A stretch of DNA of 64,000 nt from CAZLNO01 sp964561005 (GTDB taxonomy: Bacteria; Pseudomonadota; Alphaproteobacteria; Kiloniellales; Rhodovibrionaceae): contig CAZLNO010000006.1 in NCBI GenBank assembly GCA_964561005.1, positions 1 through 64,000 of the forward strand, read 5' to 3'. The translations under genes and the position numbers were made by a program. Below are positions 35,122 to 44,042 of this stretch, in pieces (within the stretch, counting starts at the first letter, position 1; every line of letters begins with the position of its first letter). The notes beneath the pieces were generated by a model. The model was not told the origin of the DNA, made no database searches, and saw only the letters and a program-made list of their open reading frames with translations.

Positions 35122-36381
35122 ATGAGCAGATCCGGCGACGGTCAGCAACAAACGCTATATTGTTCCTTCTGCGGCAAAAGCCAGCACGAAGTGAAGAAGC
35201 TCATCGCCGGGCCGGCGGTCTTCGTCTGCAACGAATGTGTCGAGCTCTGCGCCGAGATCATTCACGACGAGACCAAGCAGGGCCTGGCGAAAACGGACGG
35301 CAGCGTCCCCAGCCCGCGGGAGATCGCCAAGGTCCTGGACGACTATGTGATCGGCCAGGACCATGCGAAGCGTGTGCTGTCGGTGGCGGTGCACAATCAC
35401 TACAAGCGGCTGGCGCATGAGGGCGACAGCAGCGACATCGAGCTGTCGAAGTCGAACATCCTGCTCATCGGCCCCACGGGCTCGGGCAAGACGCTGCTGG
35501 CGCAGACGCTGGCGCGCATCCTGGATGTCCCCTTCGCCATCGCCGACGCGACGACGCTGACGGAATCCGGCTATGTCGGCGACGACGTGGAATCGATCAT
35601 CCAGAAACTGCTGCAAGCCGCCGACTACAATGTCGAGCGGGCGCAGAAGGGCATCATCTACGTCGACGAGATCGACAAGATCACCCGCAAGTCGGAAAAC
35701 CCCTCGACCACCCGCGACGTTTCCGGCGAAGGCGTGCAGCAGGCCCTGCTGAAGATCATGGAGGGCACCGTCGCCTCGGTGCCGCCGCAGGGCGGGCGCA
35801 AGCATCCCCAGCAGGAGTACCTGCACGTCGACACGACGAACATCCTGTTCGTGTGTGGCGGCAGCTTCGCCGGTCTCGACCGCATCGTCTCCCAGCGCGG
35901 CCGCTCGTCGTCGATCGGCTTCGGCGCCGACGTGCGCGCGCCGGAGGAGCGGGCCACCGGCGAGGTGCTGAAGGAAGTCGAGCCGGAGGACCTGCTGAAG
36001 TTCGGCCTGATTCCCGAGTTCGTCGGCCGGGTGCCGGTGGTGGCGACGCTGCACGACCTGGACAAGGACGCGCTGGTGGACATCCTGACCAAGCCGCGCA
36101 ACGCCCTGGTCAAGCAGTACCAGCGCCTGTTCGAGATGGAGAACGTGGACCTTGAGTTCACCGACGACGCCCTGGAGGCGATCGCCGAGAAGGCCATCGC
36201 CCGCGGCGCCGGCGCGCGCGGCCTGCGCTCCATCATGGAGGGCATCCTGCTGGAGACCATGTTCGAGCTGCCCGGCTACGAGGAGATCGAGCAGGTCACC
36301 GTGACGCGCGGCGTGGTGGACAACAGCGAGGAGCCGACGTTCGCCTATCGCGAGAAGCAAAAGAGCCAGAGCAACGCATAG
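35122..36381 (+). CDS. clpX: ATP-dependent Clp protease ATP-binding subunit ClpX
   Basis: A 419-residue AAA+ unfoldase. The N-terminal zinc-binding domain has CSFCGKSQ and CNECVELC. Walker A is GPTGSGKT, the pore loop is GYVGDD, Walker B is IIYVDEIDK, and GGRKHPQQE is the RKH-type loop. Sensor 2 lies in RGAGARGLRSIMEG. It would unfold substrates for ClpP, which in many alphaproteobacteria is encoded just upstream with lon downstream; here neither is adjacent, the neighbour being hisI on the other strand. The C-terminal stretch EKQKSQSNA is typical. Confidence 0.97.
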   Translation: MSRSGDGQQQTLYCSFCGKSQHEVKKLIAGPAVFVCNECVELCAEIIHDETKQGLAKTDGSVPSPREIAKVLDDYVIGQDHAKRVLSVAVHNHYKRLAHEGDSSDIELSKSNILLIGPTGSGKTLLAQTLARILDVPFAIADATTLTESGYVGDDVESIIQKLLQAADYNVERAQKGIIYVDEIDKITRKSENPSTTRDVSGEGVQQALLKIMEGTVASVPPQGGRKHPQQEYLHVDTTNILFVCGGSFAGLDRIVSQRGRSSSIGFGADVRAPEERATGEVLKEVEPEDLLKFGLIPEFVGRVPVVATLHDLDKDALVDILTKPRNALVKQYQRLFEMENVDLEFTDDALEAIAEKAIARGAGARGLRSIMEGILLETMFELPGYEEIEQVTVTRGVVDNSEEPTFAYREKQKSQSNA

Positions 36382-36435
36382 CGGCGTCCCGCGATTTGCA
36401 GGCCTGGCGCGGTATTGCCGTGCTAGGCCATTTTC

Positions 36436-37827
36436 ATGCGTGTGCGGACATTCTCACCGGCGCTCTACGCAGCGGTCTACGGCCTGACACTCCTGGAGGC
36501 CTTCCTGCCCCATCCGGTCGTGACCGGGGCCGCGACGGTCGCCTTTCTGGGGTTCGTCACCCTGGAGATCGGCAACGTCCGCCCGGCGCAGCGGCTCGCG
36601 GCGGGCGTGCTGGTATCGCTCGGTCTGGGCACCGCCTACGCCGCCGGCGGCCTCGCGGCGCTGGAACGGGTCGCGGCACGGGGAATCCACGACGCCCTGC
36701 CCTTCCTGGTGCTTTTCGCGGCGGTGATGTCGCTGCAGGCGCCGGCATTCGCCAGCCCCGCCTTCCGCGCCATCGGCGAGGCGGTGGTCCGGCAGCCGCC
36801 GGGCCGGCGGTACATGATGCTCGCCTTCGCAGGGCACTACCTGGGTGCCGTGCTCAACCTGGCCGGGTTTCAGCTCGTCGCCTCCTTCTTTGATCCAACG
36901 ATGGCCCCGGTCCTGCGCCAGCGCCTCACCATCGCCGTGGTGCGCGGATTCAGCGCCGCCGTCCTCTGGTCGCCCTTCTTCGTCGGGATGGGCGTCATCC
37001 TGACCGTGCTGCCCGAGGTCTCCTGGCTGACCCTTCTGCCGGCGGGTCTGCCGATGGGCGCGGGCCTGATCCTTCTGGCGCGCGCTTTCGATCGCCTGAC
37101 CAGCCGACAGCCTCGCCCGGCCCCGGCGGCCGCGGCCGTCGCGCCCGGGCCGCCGGCGACGCGTTCCGCCCACCCGGCCATCGGGGTCGCGACGGTCTTC
37201 CTGGCCCTGGCCGGGCCGGTGATCGCGCTCAGCGAGGGCGCCGGCCTGCCGATCGTGATCGCCCTGGGCCTGGCGGCGCCGCCGCTGGCGCTGCTGTGGC
37301 ATGTCCGGCTGCGGCTCGGCGATCCCGGCGTCGCGCCGACGGGATCGGCGGTGCGGGACCTCTACGCCCGGCTGCCGGGGTTGCGCAACGAAGCGGTTCT
37401 TTTCCTCGGCGCCACCGTGCTGGGCATCGGATTGGCGGACGCCGTGCACGACCAGATGGCCGGCGGCTGGGCCGGCCTCGCGGCGTTGCCGGGCTGGCTC
37501 GCGGGCGGCGTTCTGACCCTGCTCGGCACGCTGCTGGGCGGCCTGGGCGTGCATCCCGTCGTGCCGGCCATCCTGGTGGGCGCGGTGCTGCAACCGGCGG
37601 CGCTGGGGCTGCCGGCGACGGCCCTTGCCCTCATCCTGGCCGTCGTCTGGGGCCTGGGGACGCAGATGTCGCCGTTCTCCGCCACGGTCATGGCGGTGGC
37701 GCGGCTGCTCGACGTGTCGGTGTTCCGGGTGGCCTGGCGGTGGAACGCGCCCTTTTGCACGACAGCCGCCGTGCTTTTCGGCATGCTGATCGGCGTGGGC
37801 GCGGACCTCCTGGCGGGATTCGGCTAG
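36436..37827 (+). CDS. polytopic membrane protein, transporter-like
   Basis: A 463-residue protein of about ten to twelve transmembrane helices. The two halves look like an inverted-repeat transporter: FSAAVLWSPFFVGMGVIL in the first half and GLGTQMSPFSATVMAVARLL in the second are similar Pro/Ser re-entrant-type segments. This layout is reminiscent of ion-transporter superfamily permeases such as citrate or dicarboxylate carriers, but I cannot assign a family. It lies 54 bases after clpX in the same direction; a functional link is not implied. Confidence 0.65.
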   Translation: MRVRTFSPALYAAVYGLTLLEAFLPHPVVTGAATVAFLGFVTLEIGNVRPAQRLAAGVLVSLGLGTAYAAGGLAALERVAARGIHDALPFLVLFAAVMSLQAPAFASPAFRAIGEAVVRQPPGRRYMMLAFAGHYLGAVLNLAGFQLVASFFDPTMAPVLRQRLTIAVVRGFSAAVLWSPFFVGMGVILTVLPEVSWLTLLPAGLPMGAGLILLARAFDRLTSRQPRPAPAAAAVAPGPPATRSAHPAIGVATVFLALAGPVIALSEGAGLPIVIALGLAAPPLALLWHVRLRLGDPGVAPTGSAVRDLYARLPGLRNEAVLFLGATVLGIGLADAVHDQMAGGWAGLAALPGWLAGGVLTLLGTLLGGLGVHPVVPAILVGAVLQPAALGLPATALALILAVVWGLGTQMSPFSATVMAVARLLDVSVFRVAWRWNAPFCTTAAVLFGMLIGVGADLLAGFG

Positions 37828-37888
37828 CGCTGGACAGTCCCTGCCGAACGCCCTACGTGCGAACAGGAATTTATGTCCGGAGGATCCC

Positions 37889-38113
37889 ATGACGAGGGAA
37901 CCCCGCCGCACGGGGCGCGTGCCCCGCGACCTGCAGGAGCAGCCGCCCAAGCCGCCGCCGGAGGAACCGCCGGCGCCGGTGCCGGAACGGCCACCGCATC
38001 CCCCAGAGGAACTGCCGTGGGAACACCCGATCGAGGAACCCCCGAGTCCCGGCGAGGTGCCACCATCCCCGCCGCCCGAGGAACCGCCCCCGGCGTGGCG
38101 AAGCGGCGCGTGA
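37889..38113 (+). CDS. small proline-rich protein
   Basis: A 74-residue protein, about one third proline, built of PPEEPP-like units (QPPKPPPEEPPAPVPE, PPEELPWEHPIEEPP, PPSPPPEEPPP) alternating with glutamate. A GGAGG ribosome site sits six bases before ATG 37889, and the stop overlaps the next start as GTGA, both arguing for real translation. No signal peptide. It would be an extended polyproline rod and may need EF-P for translation. Function unknown. Confidence 0.6.
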   Translation: MTREPRRTGRVPRDLQEQPPKPPPEEPPAPVPERPPHPPEELPWEHPIEEPPSPGEVPPSPPPEEPPPAWRSGA

Positions 38114-38634
38114 CGGGCGGGCCAGGGCGCTATCTGCCGGAACGCGCGTTCCCGCCCTATGCCTATGTGCCGGGACGCCAGCCCCACCCCCTGCGCGATC
38201 CCAACGGCCACCGGCACGGCGTCGATGAGCCGTCCCCGGGCGCCGTCGATCCCGCGCGGTGGCGGGACTGCCCCGCCTTTCTCCACGGCGTCGACCTGTT
38301 CAACCACGGCTACGTCTGGGAAGCGCACGAAGCCTGGGAGGGGGTGTGGCGCGGCTGTCCGCCCGACAGCGACGCGGCACGGCTGCTGCGGGCCCTCATC
38401 CACCTGGCCGCGGCCGGCGTGAAGCAACGGGAGGGCCGGTCGCGCGGCGTCGCACGGCATCTCGCCAAGGCGACGGCGCTGTTCGAGACGCTGCCAGGCT
38501 CGCAGCGTCTGTTCGGCCTGGATGTTGGCGAGCTGCGGAACCACGCACAGAACGCGGCGGCGATCCGAAGCGCCCGCCCGCTGGTGCTGCGGCCGGGCGG
38601 GCCTTCGCCGGAGACGGCGGACGCCGCGGGCTAA
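38110..38634 (+). CDS. DUF309 domain protein
   Basis: A 174-residue protein when started at GTG 38110, which overlaps the upstream TGA (GTGA); GTG 38095 is an alternative. The DUF309 motif is FLHGVDLFNHGYVWEAHEAW and EGVWRG, followed by LLRALIHLAAAGVKQREGR. The fold is an all-helical bundle with conserved His and Glu that suggest metal binding; function unknown. It ends tail-to-tail with the sensor kinase gene, overlapping by four bases. Confidence 0.85.
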   Translation: MTGGPGRYLPERAFPPYAYVPGRQPHPLRDPNGHRHGVDEPSPGAVDPARWRDCPAFLHGVDLFNHGYVWEAHEAWEGVWRGCPPDSDAARLLRALIHLAAAGVKQREGRSRGVARHLAKATALFETLPGSQRLFGLDVGELRNHAQNAAAIRSARPLVLRPGGPSPETADAAG

Positions 38635-40136
38635 AGGTCGCGCGGCAGCGTCACGACGACGCGCAGGCCGCGCGGGCGGTTGGGTTCCGCCCTGACCGTG
38701 CCGCCGAGCGCCTCGACATTGCGGCGGACCAGCCACAGGCCGACTCCGAAATGTCCCTCGCCTCCCGCCTCGCGCACCGAGACGTAGCGCTCGAAGATCG
38801 ACTCCAGGCTGTCGTCGGCCGCGCCGGGTCCGTGATCGGCGACGGCGAGCACGATCCCTCCCTCCCGCGCCTCCAGGCGAACCTCGATGGCGCTGTCCGC
38901 CGGCGCGAAGTCGAAGGCGTTCTCCAGCAGGTTCTCCAGGATGGTCTCCAGGATGTCCGCCTCGGCCCGGACCCGCAGACCGTCGTGAATGCGCCGATCG
39001 AAACGCAGACCGCGCCAGTCGGCCATCTCGCGGTAACCGTCCAGCGTCCGGTTGACGAAGGCCGAGAGGTTCAGGCGCTCGCGCGGCGCCTCGATGACGG
39101 CGGCGGTCGCTTCCTCCATGCGCCGGGAGGCGGCCACCAGCTCCTCCAGGCGCGCCACCGCGCCCTCGATCCGGGCGGCGGCCCGCCGGGCGCGGGTCTG
39201 CTCGGCCGAGAGGTCCTTCTTGAGCGGCTCCAGGGACTGCCCGATGGTGGCGATCGGCGTCTTGAAGGCGTGCGCGTTGTCCTCCGCGGCGTGGCGGATC
39301 GCGCGCGCCGCGTTGCGCAGCGTCGCCACCATGCGGTCGAACTCCTCCGCCACGCCGGCCAGTTCCGGCACGCGGTTGATCGAGGCGAAGGAGGGCGCCT
39401 CGGCGCCCAGGCCCCGCTCGCGGATCGAGCGGGCCGCGGCGGCATAGCCACGCAGGCTGCGCCACACGCCGACGAAGAGCACCATCACCAGGACCGCCAG
39501 CACCAGATAGATCGCCAGCGCCGCCCGCACCTCCGGCGTCTGCCAGTACGGCCGGCCGAGGCCCGCCCCCTTCGCGGCGTCGATGCCGTGGGTGGTCATG
39601 ATCGCCCAGCAGGCGGTCTCGGTCTCCAGCGGCGTGATCGAGGTGATCACCTCCGCCTCCCCGGCGGCCGTGGCGTAGTGAGCCGAGAGTCGCGGGCTGC
39701 CGGCGCAGCGATCGCGCAGATGGCGGAAGATGCCGGCCTTGTTCAGCTCCAGGCGCTCGTGCTCCAGCGCCGCGCCGGTGACCGTGGGCGTGTAGGCGAT
39801 ATAGCGGAAGCCGACGCTGTCGTGCGGCACCTTCGGGCGGCGGAGGATCTTGATCCGACTGCCGTCGATGCCGCCGATGCGGCGAAGCGTGGCGAAGACG
39901 TCCTGAAGCGCAGCGCCGTTGTAGCCCTCCAGCGAGGGGCGCAGCACCTCGGCCACCAGTCGGCCCTGCTTTTCCAGATTGTCCAGCAGCAGCGCGCGGC
40001 GGTGGCTGTCGGCCGCCTGGAACTGGTCGTAGATCAAGAGCGGCAGCGCGAAGAAGATGACCGTCGCCAGGGCCACCTTGGCCGCGACGGAATGCCGCAG
40101 CATCGCCAGCCATCCGCGATCACTGCGCGATCGCAT
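38631..40136 (-). CDS. two-component sensor histidine kinase
   Basis: About 501 residues; ATG 40136 is chosen, with GTG 40142 two codons upstream as an alternative. TM1 is at about residues 18-36, a periplasmic sensor domain extends to about 205, TM2 is about 207-226, and a HAMP-like linker follows. The phospho-His (about 289) is in AHAFKTPIATI, an H-box with Phe where most kinases have Glu-Leu. The N box is ENLLENAFDFAP, G1 is DHGPGAADD, and G2 is GHFGVGLWLV. The start overlaps the response-regulator stop. The signal sensed is unknown; the ChvG/I class is one possibility. Confidence 0.9.
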   Translation of the reverse strand: MRSRSDRGWLAMLRHSVAAKVALATVIFFALPLLIYDQFQAADSHRRALLLDNLEKQGRLVAEVLRPSLEGYNGAALQDVFATLRRIGGIDGSRIKILRRPKVPHDSVGFRYIAYTPTVTGAALEHERLELNKAGIFRHLRDRCAGSPRLSAHYATAAGEAEVITSITPLETETACWAIMTTHGIDAAKGAGLGRPYWQTPEVRAALAIYLVLAVLVMVLFVGVWRSLRGYAAAARSIRERGLGAEAPSFASINRVPELAGVAEEFDRMVATLRNAARAIRHAAEDNAHAFKTPIATIGQSLEPLKKDLSAEQTRARRAAARIEGAVARLEELVAASRRMEEATAAVIEAPRERLNLSAFVNRTLDGYREMADWRGLRFDRRIHDGLRVRAEADILETILENLLENAFDFAPADSAIEVRLEAREGGIVLAVADHGPGAADDSLESIFERYVSVREAGGEGHFGVGLWLVRRNVEALGGTVRAEPNRPRGLRVVVTLPRDL

Positions 40137-40896
40137 CGTCACGCCAGCGGTAGCCGAAGCCGGGATAGTTCTCGATCGCCTCGAACTTCGGGTCGAGGGC
40201 GCGGAACTTCTGCCGGATTCGCTTGATCAGGGTGCGGACGTTGGCGCGGAAGCCCTCCTCGCCCAGGCCGGCGACGAAACCCTCGCCGTGCACCTGGTCG
40301 TAGAGTTCGCGATAGCGGACGTCCTTGCCGGCCCGGCTGACCAGCAGATCGACGATGCGGAACTCGTTCAGAGTCAGCGGCACCTCGCGGCCCTGCCAGT
40401 AGGCCCGCGCCACCTCGCGGTCGATCTCCAGCCGGCCGATCGTCACGGCCGCGCCGGCCTCCTCCGCCGCCGCCGCCGGCGAGTCGCTCCGTGCCGCACC
40501 GTCGTCGCGACGGGCGACCGACAGCGCGATCCGCCGCTTGAGAATGGCGACGCTGCGCGATTTCTCCACGAAGTCGACGGCGCCCTGAGTCAGCGCCGCC
40601 TCCTCGTAGATCTGGTCGCCCAGCACGGTGAGAAAGATGGCCGGCACCTCCACCCCCGCCTGGCGCAGGGCGCGCAGGAGCTGCATGCCGTTCATCCCCG
40701 GCATGTGCCAGTCCAGGATGACGAGGTCGGCCTCGCCGCCGCCGGTGAGATAGTCCAGCGCGGGCGCGGCCGCGCCGAAATCGACGACGGCGTAGCCTTC
40801 GTCCTGCAGGGTCTCGATCAGGGACTCCCGGAACAGCGGGTCGTCGTCGACCACCAGCAGCCGGCCCCGGTCGCTGTCTTGCAACGCCATGTCCAT
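40120..40896 (-). CDS. two-component response regulator, winged-helix (OmpR-like)
   Basis: A 258-residue regulator. The receiver domain has acidic VVDDDP at residues 16-20, the phospho-acceptor Asp 62 in VILDWHMPG, the switch Thr in FLTVLGD, and Lys in DFVEKSRS. The C-terminal winged helix (about 155-250) has VPLTLNEFRIVDLLVSRAGK and RTLIKRIRQKF. Between them is an Ala-rich linker. It is the upstream gene of the kinase pair and overlaps it by 17-23 bases. Confidence 0.92.
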   Translation of the reverse strand: MDMALQDSDRGRLLVVDDDPLFRESLIETLQDEGYAVVDFGAAAPALDYLTGGGEADLVILDWHMPGMNGMQLLRALRQAGVEVPAIFLTVLGDQIYEEAALTQGAVDFVEKSRSVAILKRRIALSVARRDDGAARSDSPAAAAEEAGAAVTIGRLEIDREVARAYWQGREVPLTLNEFRIVDLLVSRAGKDVRYRELYDQVHGEGFVAGLGEEGFRANVRTLIKRIRQKFRALDPKFEAIENYPGFGYRWRDDAIAQ

Positions 40897-40974
40897 GCGC
40901 TCAGCGGTCCTCTCGGCACCGCCGGATGGTACGGAGGCGCGGCCACGCGCGCGAGAGGTTTTTGCCGGCCCGCT

Positions 40975-42366
40975 TCACGCCCCGGGATCGTCGGCGCCGC
41001 TGTTGCGTTGCGCGATTTCGGCGGCCAGCTCCTCGGCGCTGCGGCGCAGCCAGTCGGTGACGACGACTCGATAGGGCGCCACGGTCTCGAGCTGGCGCAA
41101 GCTCGGCGGCAGCGCGGCGAGCTGGGCGGCGGCGCGCTCGCGAATCCGCGACAAGGTGGGCAGCTCGCCGACGAGCCCGCCGCCTTCCATGACCGGTTCC
41201 AGCAGCGGCGTGCCGGGCTGCGAATCCGACTCGAACGACAGGATGTCGCGCTGCATCCGGCCCGCGCGGTCAAACTCCCGCCAGACCTGCTTGCGGCCGG
41301 GCCAGGTCGCCTTGCCGGTGGAGAGCTTGCGGCGCAGACGGCCGGCATACTCCTGCAGCTTGTAGGCACAGTCCAGCGCCGGCGCGTCCTCCGAGGTGGT
41401 GAGCGCCGTGCCGATGCCGTAGCCGTCGATCGGCGCGCCGGCGGCGGTGAAGTCGCACAGCTTCCATTCGTTCAGGCCGCCGCTCACCAGCACGGCGACG
41501 TCGCGCAGTCCGCCCTCGTCCAGGATTCGCCGCACCTTCCGCGCCAGCGCGCCCAGGTCGCCGCTGTCGATGCGCACGCCCCGCACCTCGATGCCCTCCG
41601 CGCGCAGGCGCGGCGCGATGTCGACCACCTTCCGGGCGGCGCGCTCGGTGTCGTAGGTGTCGATCAGCAACACGACCTCTCGGGGGCGCGACCGGGCGAA
41701 GTTCAGGAAGGCCTGCGCTTCGTCGTCGTGCGCCTCGATATAGGAATGCGCCATCGTGCCCATGATGGGAATGTCCCACAGCGGCGCCGCCGGCACCGTC
41801 GCCGTGCCGGCGAATCCGGCGATATAGGCCGCGCGCGCCGCCAACAGGCCGGCCTCCGCGCCGTGTGCCCGGCGCAGGCCGAAGTCCACCAGCCGCTTGC
41901 CCGGCGCCGCCAGCACCATGCGCGCGGCCTTGCTGGCGACGAGCGTGCTCACGTGCAGCAGGTTGATCAGCCGCGTCTCCAGAAGCTGGGCCACCGGCAG
42001 CGGCGCGGTGACGCGCAGGATCGGCTCGTCGGCGAAGAACACCGTGCCTTCCGGCATCGCGTGCACGTCGCCGGTGAAGCGGAAATTTTCCAGGTAATCG
42101 ATGAAGTCCGTGCCGAAGCGGTTCGAATCGCGCAACCACTGCAGCTCGTCCGGCGCGAATCCGGCGCTCTGCAGGAACTCGACGACCGGGCCCAGCCCGG
42201 CGGCGAGCAGGAAGTTGCGGCCTTCCGGCTGTCGCCGCACGAAGAATTCGAAGCTCGCCGGTTCCGTGAAGCCCGAATCGAGGTAGGCCTGCATCATATT
42301 CAATTGATACAGATCGGTCAGCAGGAGGCTGCTGGGCGTCGCGGCGAATTTTCGCGCAGTTGTCAC
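40975..42366 (-). CDS. pncB: nicotinate phosphoribosyltransferase
   Basis: A 463-residue enzyme that joins nicotinate to PRPP in NAD salvage. It starts with GTG at 42366. Family signatures are LLTDLYQLNMMQAY, FEFFVRRQPEGRNFLLAAGL, RLVDFGLRRAHG, the active-site region MGTMAHSYIEAHDDE, VVLLIDTYDTERAARK, GVRIDSGDLG and GYGIGTALTTS. Length fits bacterial NAPRTase. It has a promoter region shared head-to-head with mucR. Confidence 0.95.
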   Translation of the reverse strand: MTTARKFAATPSSLLLTDLYQLNMMQAYLDSGFTEPASFEFFVRRQPEGRNFLLAAGLGPVVEFLQSAGFAPDELQWLRDSNRFGTDFIDYLENFRFTGDVHAMPEGTVFFADEPILRVTAPLPVAQLLETRLINLLHVSTLVASKAARMVLAAPGKRLVDFGLRRAHGAEAGLLAARAAYIAGFAGTATVPAAPLWDIPIMGTMAHSYIEAHDDEAQAFLNFARSRPREVVLLIDTYDTERAARKVVDIAPRLRAEGIEVRGVRIDSGDLGALARKVRRILDEGGLRDVAVLVSGGLNEWKLCDFTAAGAPIDGYGIGTALTTSEDAPALDCAYKLQEYAGRLRRKLSTGKATWPGRKQVWREFDRAGRMQRDILSFESDSQPGTPLLEPVMEGGGLVGELPTLSRIRERAAAQLAALPPSLRQLETVAPYRVVVTDWLRRSAEELAAEIAQRNSGADDPGA

Positions 42367-42529
42367 GGGCTCCCCCCTCGGAATTCTTCAGTCCTCGCGC
42401 AGCCCCCCGACGCGCGCCGCTGGCGGCGGCAGGCATCGGCCGGGATTGTCTATTTACCTAGGCAGCAGCTTCGGATAAGGGAAGGTTAAAGCCGACCACG
42501 GTTCTCCTATCCGGGCGGGTTGTCCGTCC

Positions 42530-42655
42530 GGGGTCAATTTGATCGCAAAAATTTGATACAAGCAATGCCCGCGCAAAAAATTTATCGGACGTCTTTGCAT
42601 ATTTGAATTTCTGGATTATATGGGGGGCAGCTTGCCGGGGATGTTCAGGAGGTGA
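42530..42655 (+). promoter_or_regulatory. AT-rich promoter region and ribosome site of mucR
   Basis: The 296-base divergent gap between pncB and mucR turns AT-rich here. AATTTGAT occurs twice with a 14-base period (42536-42543 and 42550-42557), followed by AAAAAATTTATC and a -10-like TTATAT (42615-42620). MucR/Ros proteins bind such AT-rich tracts and usually repress themselves. A strong AGGAGGTGA at 42647-42655 sits eight bases before the ATG. Confidence 0.5.
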
Positions 42656-42662
42656 AAAGAGG

Positions 42663-43115
42663 ATGCCCGAAGAGAAGGACAACGCGTCCCTGACCGAAAT
42701 GACCACGCGGATTGTCTCCGCTTATGTTTCTCATAACCGTGTCGAACCCGATCAGGTTCCACAGGTTATCCAGGCTGTTGCCCGCGATTTAAAGGCGCTG
42801 CAGTCCGGAGAGACCGAAGAGACCGGCACGACTGTCCAGCCGGCGGTGAATCCGCGGCGGTCCATTGGCCGCGACCATTTGGTCTGCCTGGTCTGCGGGC
42901 GCAAGCAGAAGGCTCTGAAGCGCCATCTTGCCAAGGCGCACGACCTGACGCCGGAGCAGTACCGGGAGATGTTCGGCCTGCGGCCCGACTATCCGATGGT
43001 GGCGCCGAACACCTCGAAGCGCCGCTCGGAGATCGCCCGCTCGATCGGCCTCGGCCGTCGGGACAACGAGCCGGAAGAGGATCCGCGCGGCCGAAGCAAG
43101 TCGCGTGCCGCCTAG
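42663..43115 (+). CDS. mucR: MucR family zinc-finger transcriptional regulator
   Basis: A 150-residue Ros/MucR protein. The prokaryotic zinc finger is CLVCGRKQKALKRHLAKAH with Cys 75, Cys 78, His 88 and His 93, followed by LTPEQYREMFGLRPDYPMVAP, which is nearly invariant in the family. In alphaproteobacteria it controls exopolysaccharide, motility and cell-cycle genes, often in opposition to CtrA. The C-terminal basic tail (RGRSKSRAA) is typical. Confidence 0.96.
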   Translation: MPEEKDNASLTEMTTRIVSAYVSHNRVEPDQVPQVIQAVARDLKALQSGETEETGTTVQPAVNPRRSIGRDHLVCLVCGRKQKALKRHLAKAHDLTPEQYREMFGLRPDYPMVAPNTSKRRSEIARSIGLGRRDNEPEEDPRGRSKSRAA

Positions 43116-43467
43116 GCACCGCTAGGCACCGCTTCTGTCAGCTTCGCGCGAACGCCCCGCCAGCCAACAGCCGGTGACACGGCCCGGCGGGCGGGGCATT
43201 CGTGTGTCGTGGCGTTTTCCGTCAAGCTTCGTCCAGGGGCGATTCCCTCTGGACACGTCGAGCCACAGTGATTAGGTGGGTGTTGCATCCGGATGCCGGA
43301 AGTGGCCCGGCTTTCTCGGTGTAAGACCTATCGGCGCTCAGCCATGCGAGGCCTTCTCTGGCGGGGCGCACGGCTTTCGATACCGGGCCACTCAGCCGGC
43401 GCCCCAGGCGATCCCGCCCGCAAGCGCGCCCGCGCCGTATCGACGCACCCCGAAGTCGTCGCCCACG
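43116..43467. other. intergenic region after mucR
   Basis: Apart from a GC hairpin near its start this 352-base stretch shows no recognisable gene, RNA or repeat. The tandem GCACCGCTAG / GCACCGCTTC just after the mucR stop is a short direct repeat. Confidence 0.5.
43154..43197 (+). terminator. GC hairpin after mucR
   Basis: GCCCCGCC (43154-43161) pairs with GGCGGGGC (43190-43197), with a smaller stem in the loop. No U tract follows, only ATTCGTGTG, so termination would be weak or factor-assisted. Confidence 0.5.
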
Positions 43468-44022
43468 TCATCGCTCGGATCGGTTTATCTGCCGCCGCAA
43501 CGCCCAGGGCGCGTCGCGCAGCAGCGCCGCGCCCTCCCGCAGCCAGGGCAGCAGGCGGCGCGGCCCCTCCGGCACCGGCGCCGGCACCACGCACAGCCCC
43601 TGCGCCCGGAAGACCAGACGGGCCCGCCGCATGTGAAAAGCGTCGGTGACCAGCAGCACCCGCTGCCCCCCACGTGGACGCAGTATCTCGGCCGACAAGA
43701 CGGCGTTCTCCCGCGTGTTGCGCGCCCGCGGCTCCAGAAGGATGGCGGCCTCGGGCACGCCGGCACCGCGGGCGATCGCCGCCATCGCCTCGGCCTCGCT
43801 GCGTCTGCCGTCGCCGCCGCAAGGCCCGCCGCTGAAGAGCAGCAAGGGGGCGGCGCCCGCCTCGTAGAGAGCGACCGCGTGGCGCGCGCGCCGGACGAGC
43901 GCCGGGCTGGGCTGGCCATCCCGCCGGAACGCCGCGCCCAGCGCCACGATGGCGTCGGCGCGGGGCGGCTGGCGGCCATGGCCCGGGGGATGGCTGTCGA
44001 TGCTTTTGCTTTCGCCTGGCAA
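43468..44022 (-). CDS. YdcF-like DUF218 protein
   Basis: About 184 residues from a TTG start at 44020-44022; no ATG or GTG in frame precedes the conserved region. DUF218 motifs are ADAIVALGAAFRRDGQPSPA, LVRRARHAVALYEAG, LLLFSGGPCGGDGRRSEAEA, NTRENAVLSAEIL and LLVTDAFHMRRARLVF. Such proteins are membrane-associated or cytosolic with a Rossmann-like fold and unknown activity (ElyC/SanA/YdcF group). No membrane segment is present here. It follows the site-2 protease by 20 bases in the same direction. Confidence 0.75.
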   Translation of the reverse strand: MPGESKSIDSHPPGHGRQPPRADAIVALGAAFRRDGQPSPALVRRARHAVALYEAGAAPLLLFSGGPCGGDGRRSEAEAMAAIARGAGVPEAAILLEPRARNTRENAVLSAEILRPRGGQRVLLVTDAFHMRRARLVFRAQGLCVVPAPVPEGPRRLLPWLREGAALLRDAPWALRRQINRSER

Positions 44023-44042
44023 TGCGCGACCTGTCGCCCGGC

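Noticed and set aside
37873..38109. An upstream Ala/Gly-rich extension of the DUF309 gene
   Set aside because: This frame overlaps the proline-rich gene, which has the better ribosome site, and the extension is a low-complexity frame-shifted reading of it. The GTGA overlap start is preferred.
36454..40113. A 1219-codon minus-strand open frame
   Set aside because: It is a GC-rich shadow of the membrane protein, DUF309 and kinase genes; its composition is Arg/Gly/Pro/Ala-rich without any domain.
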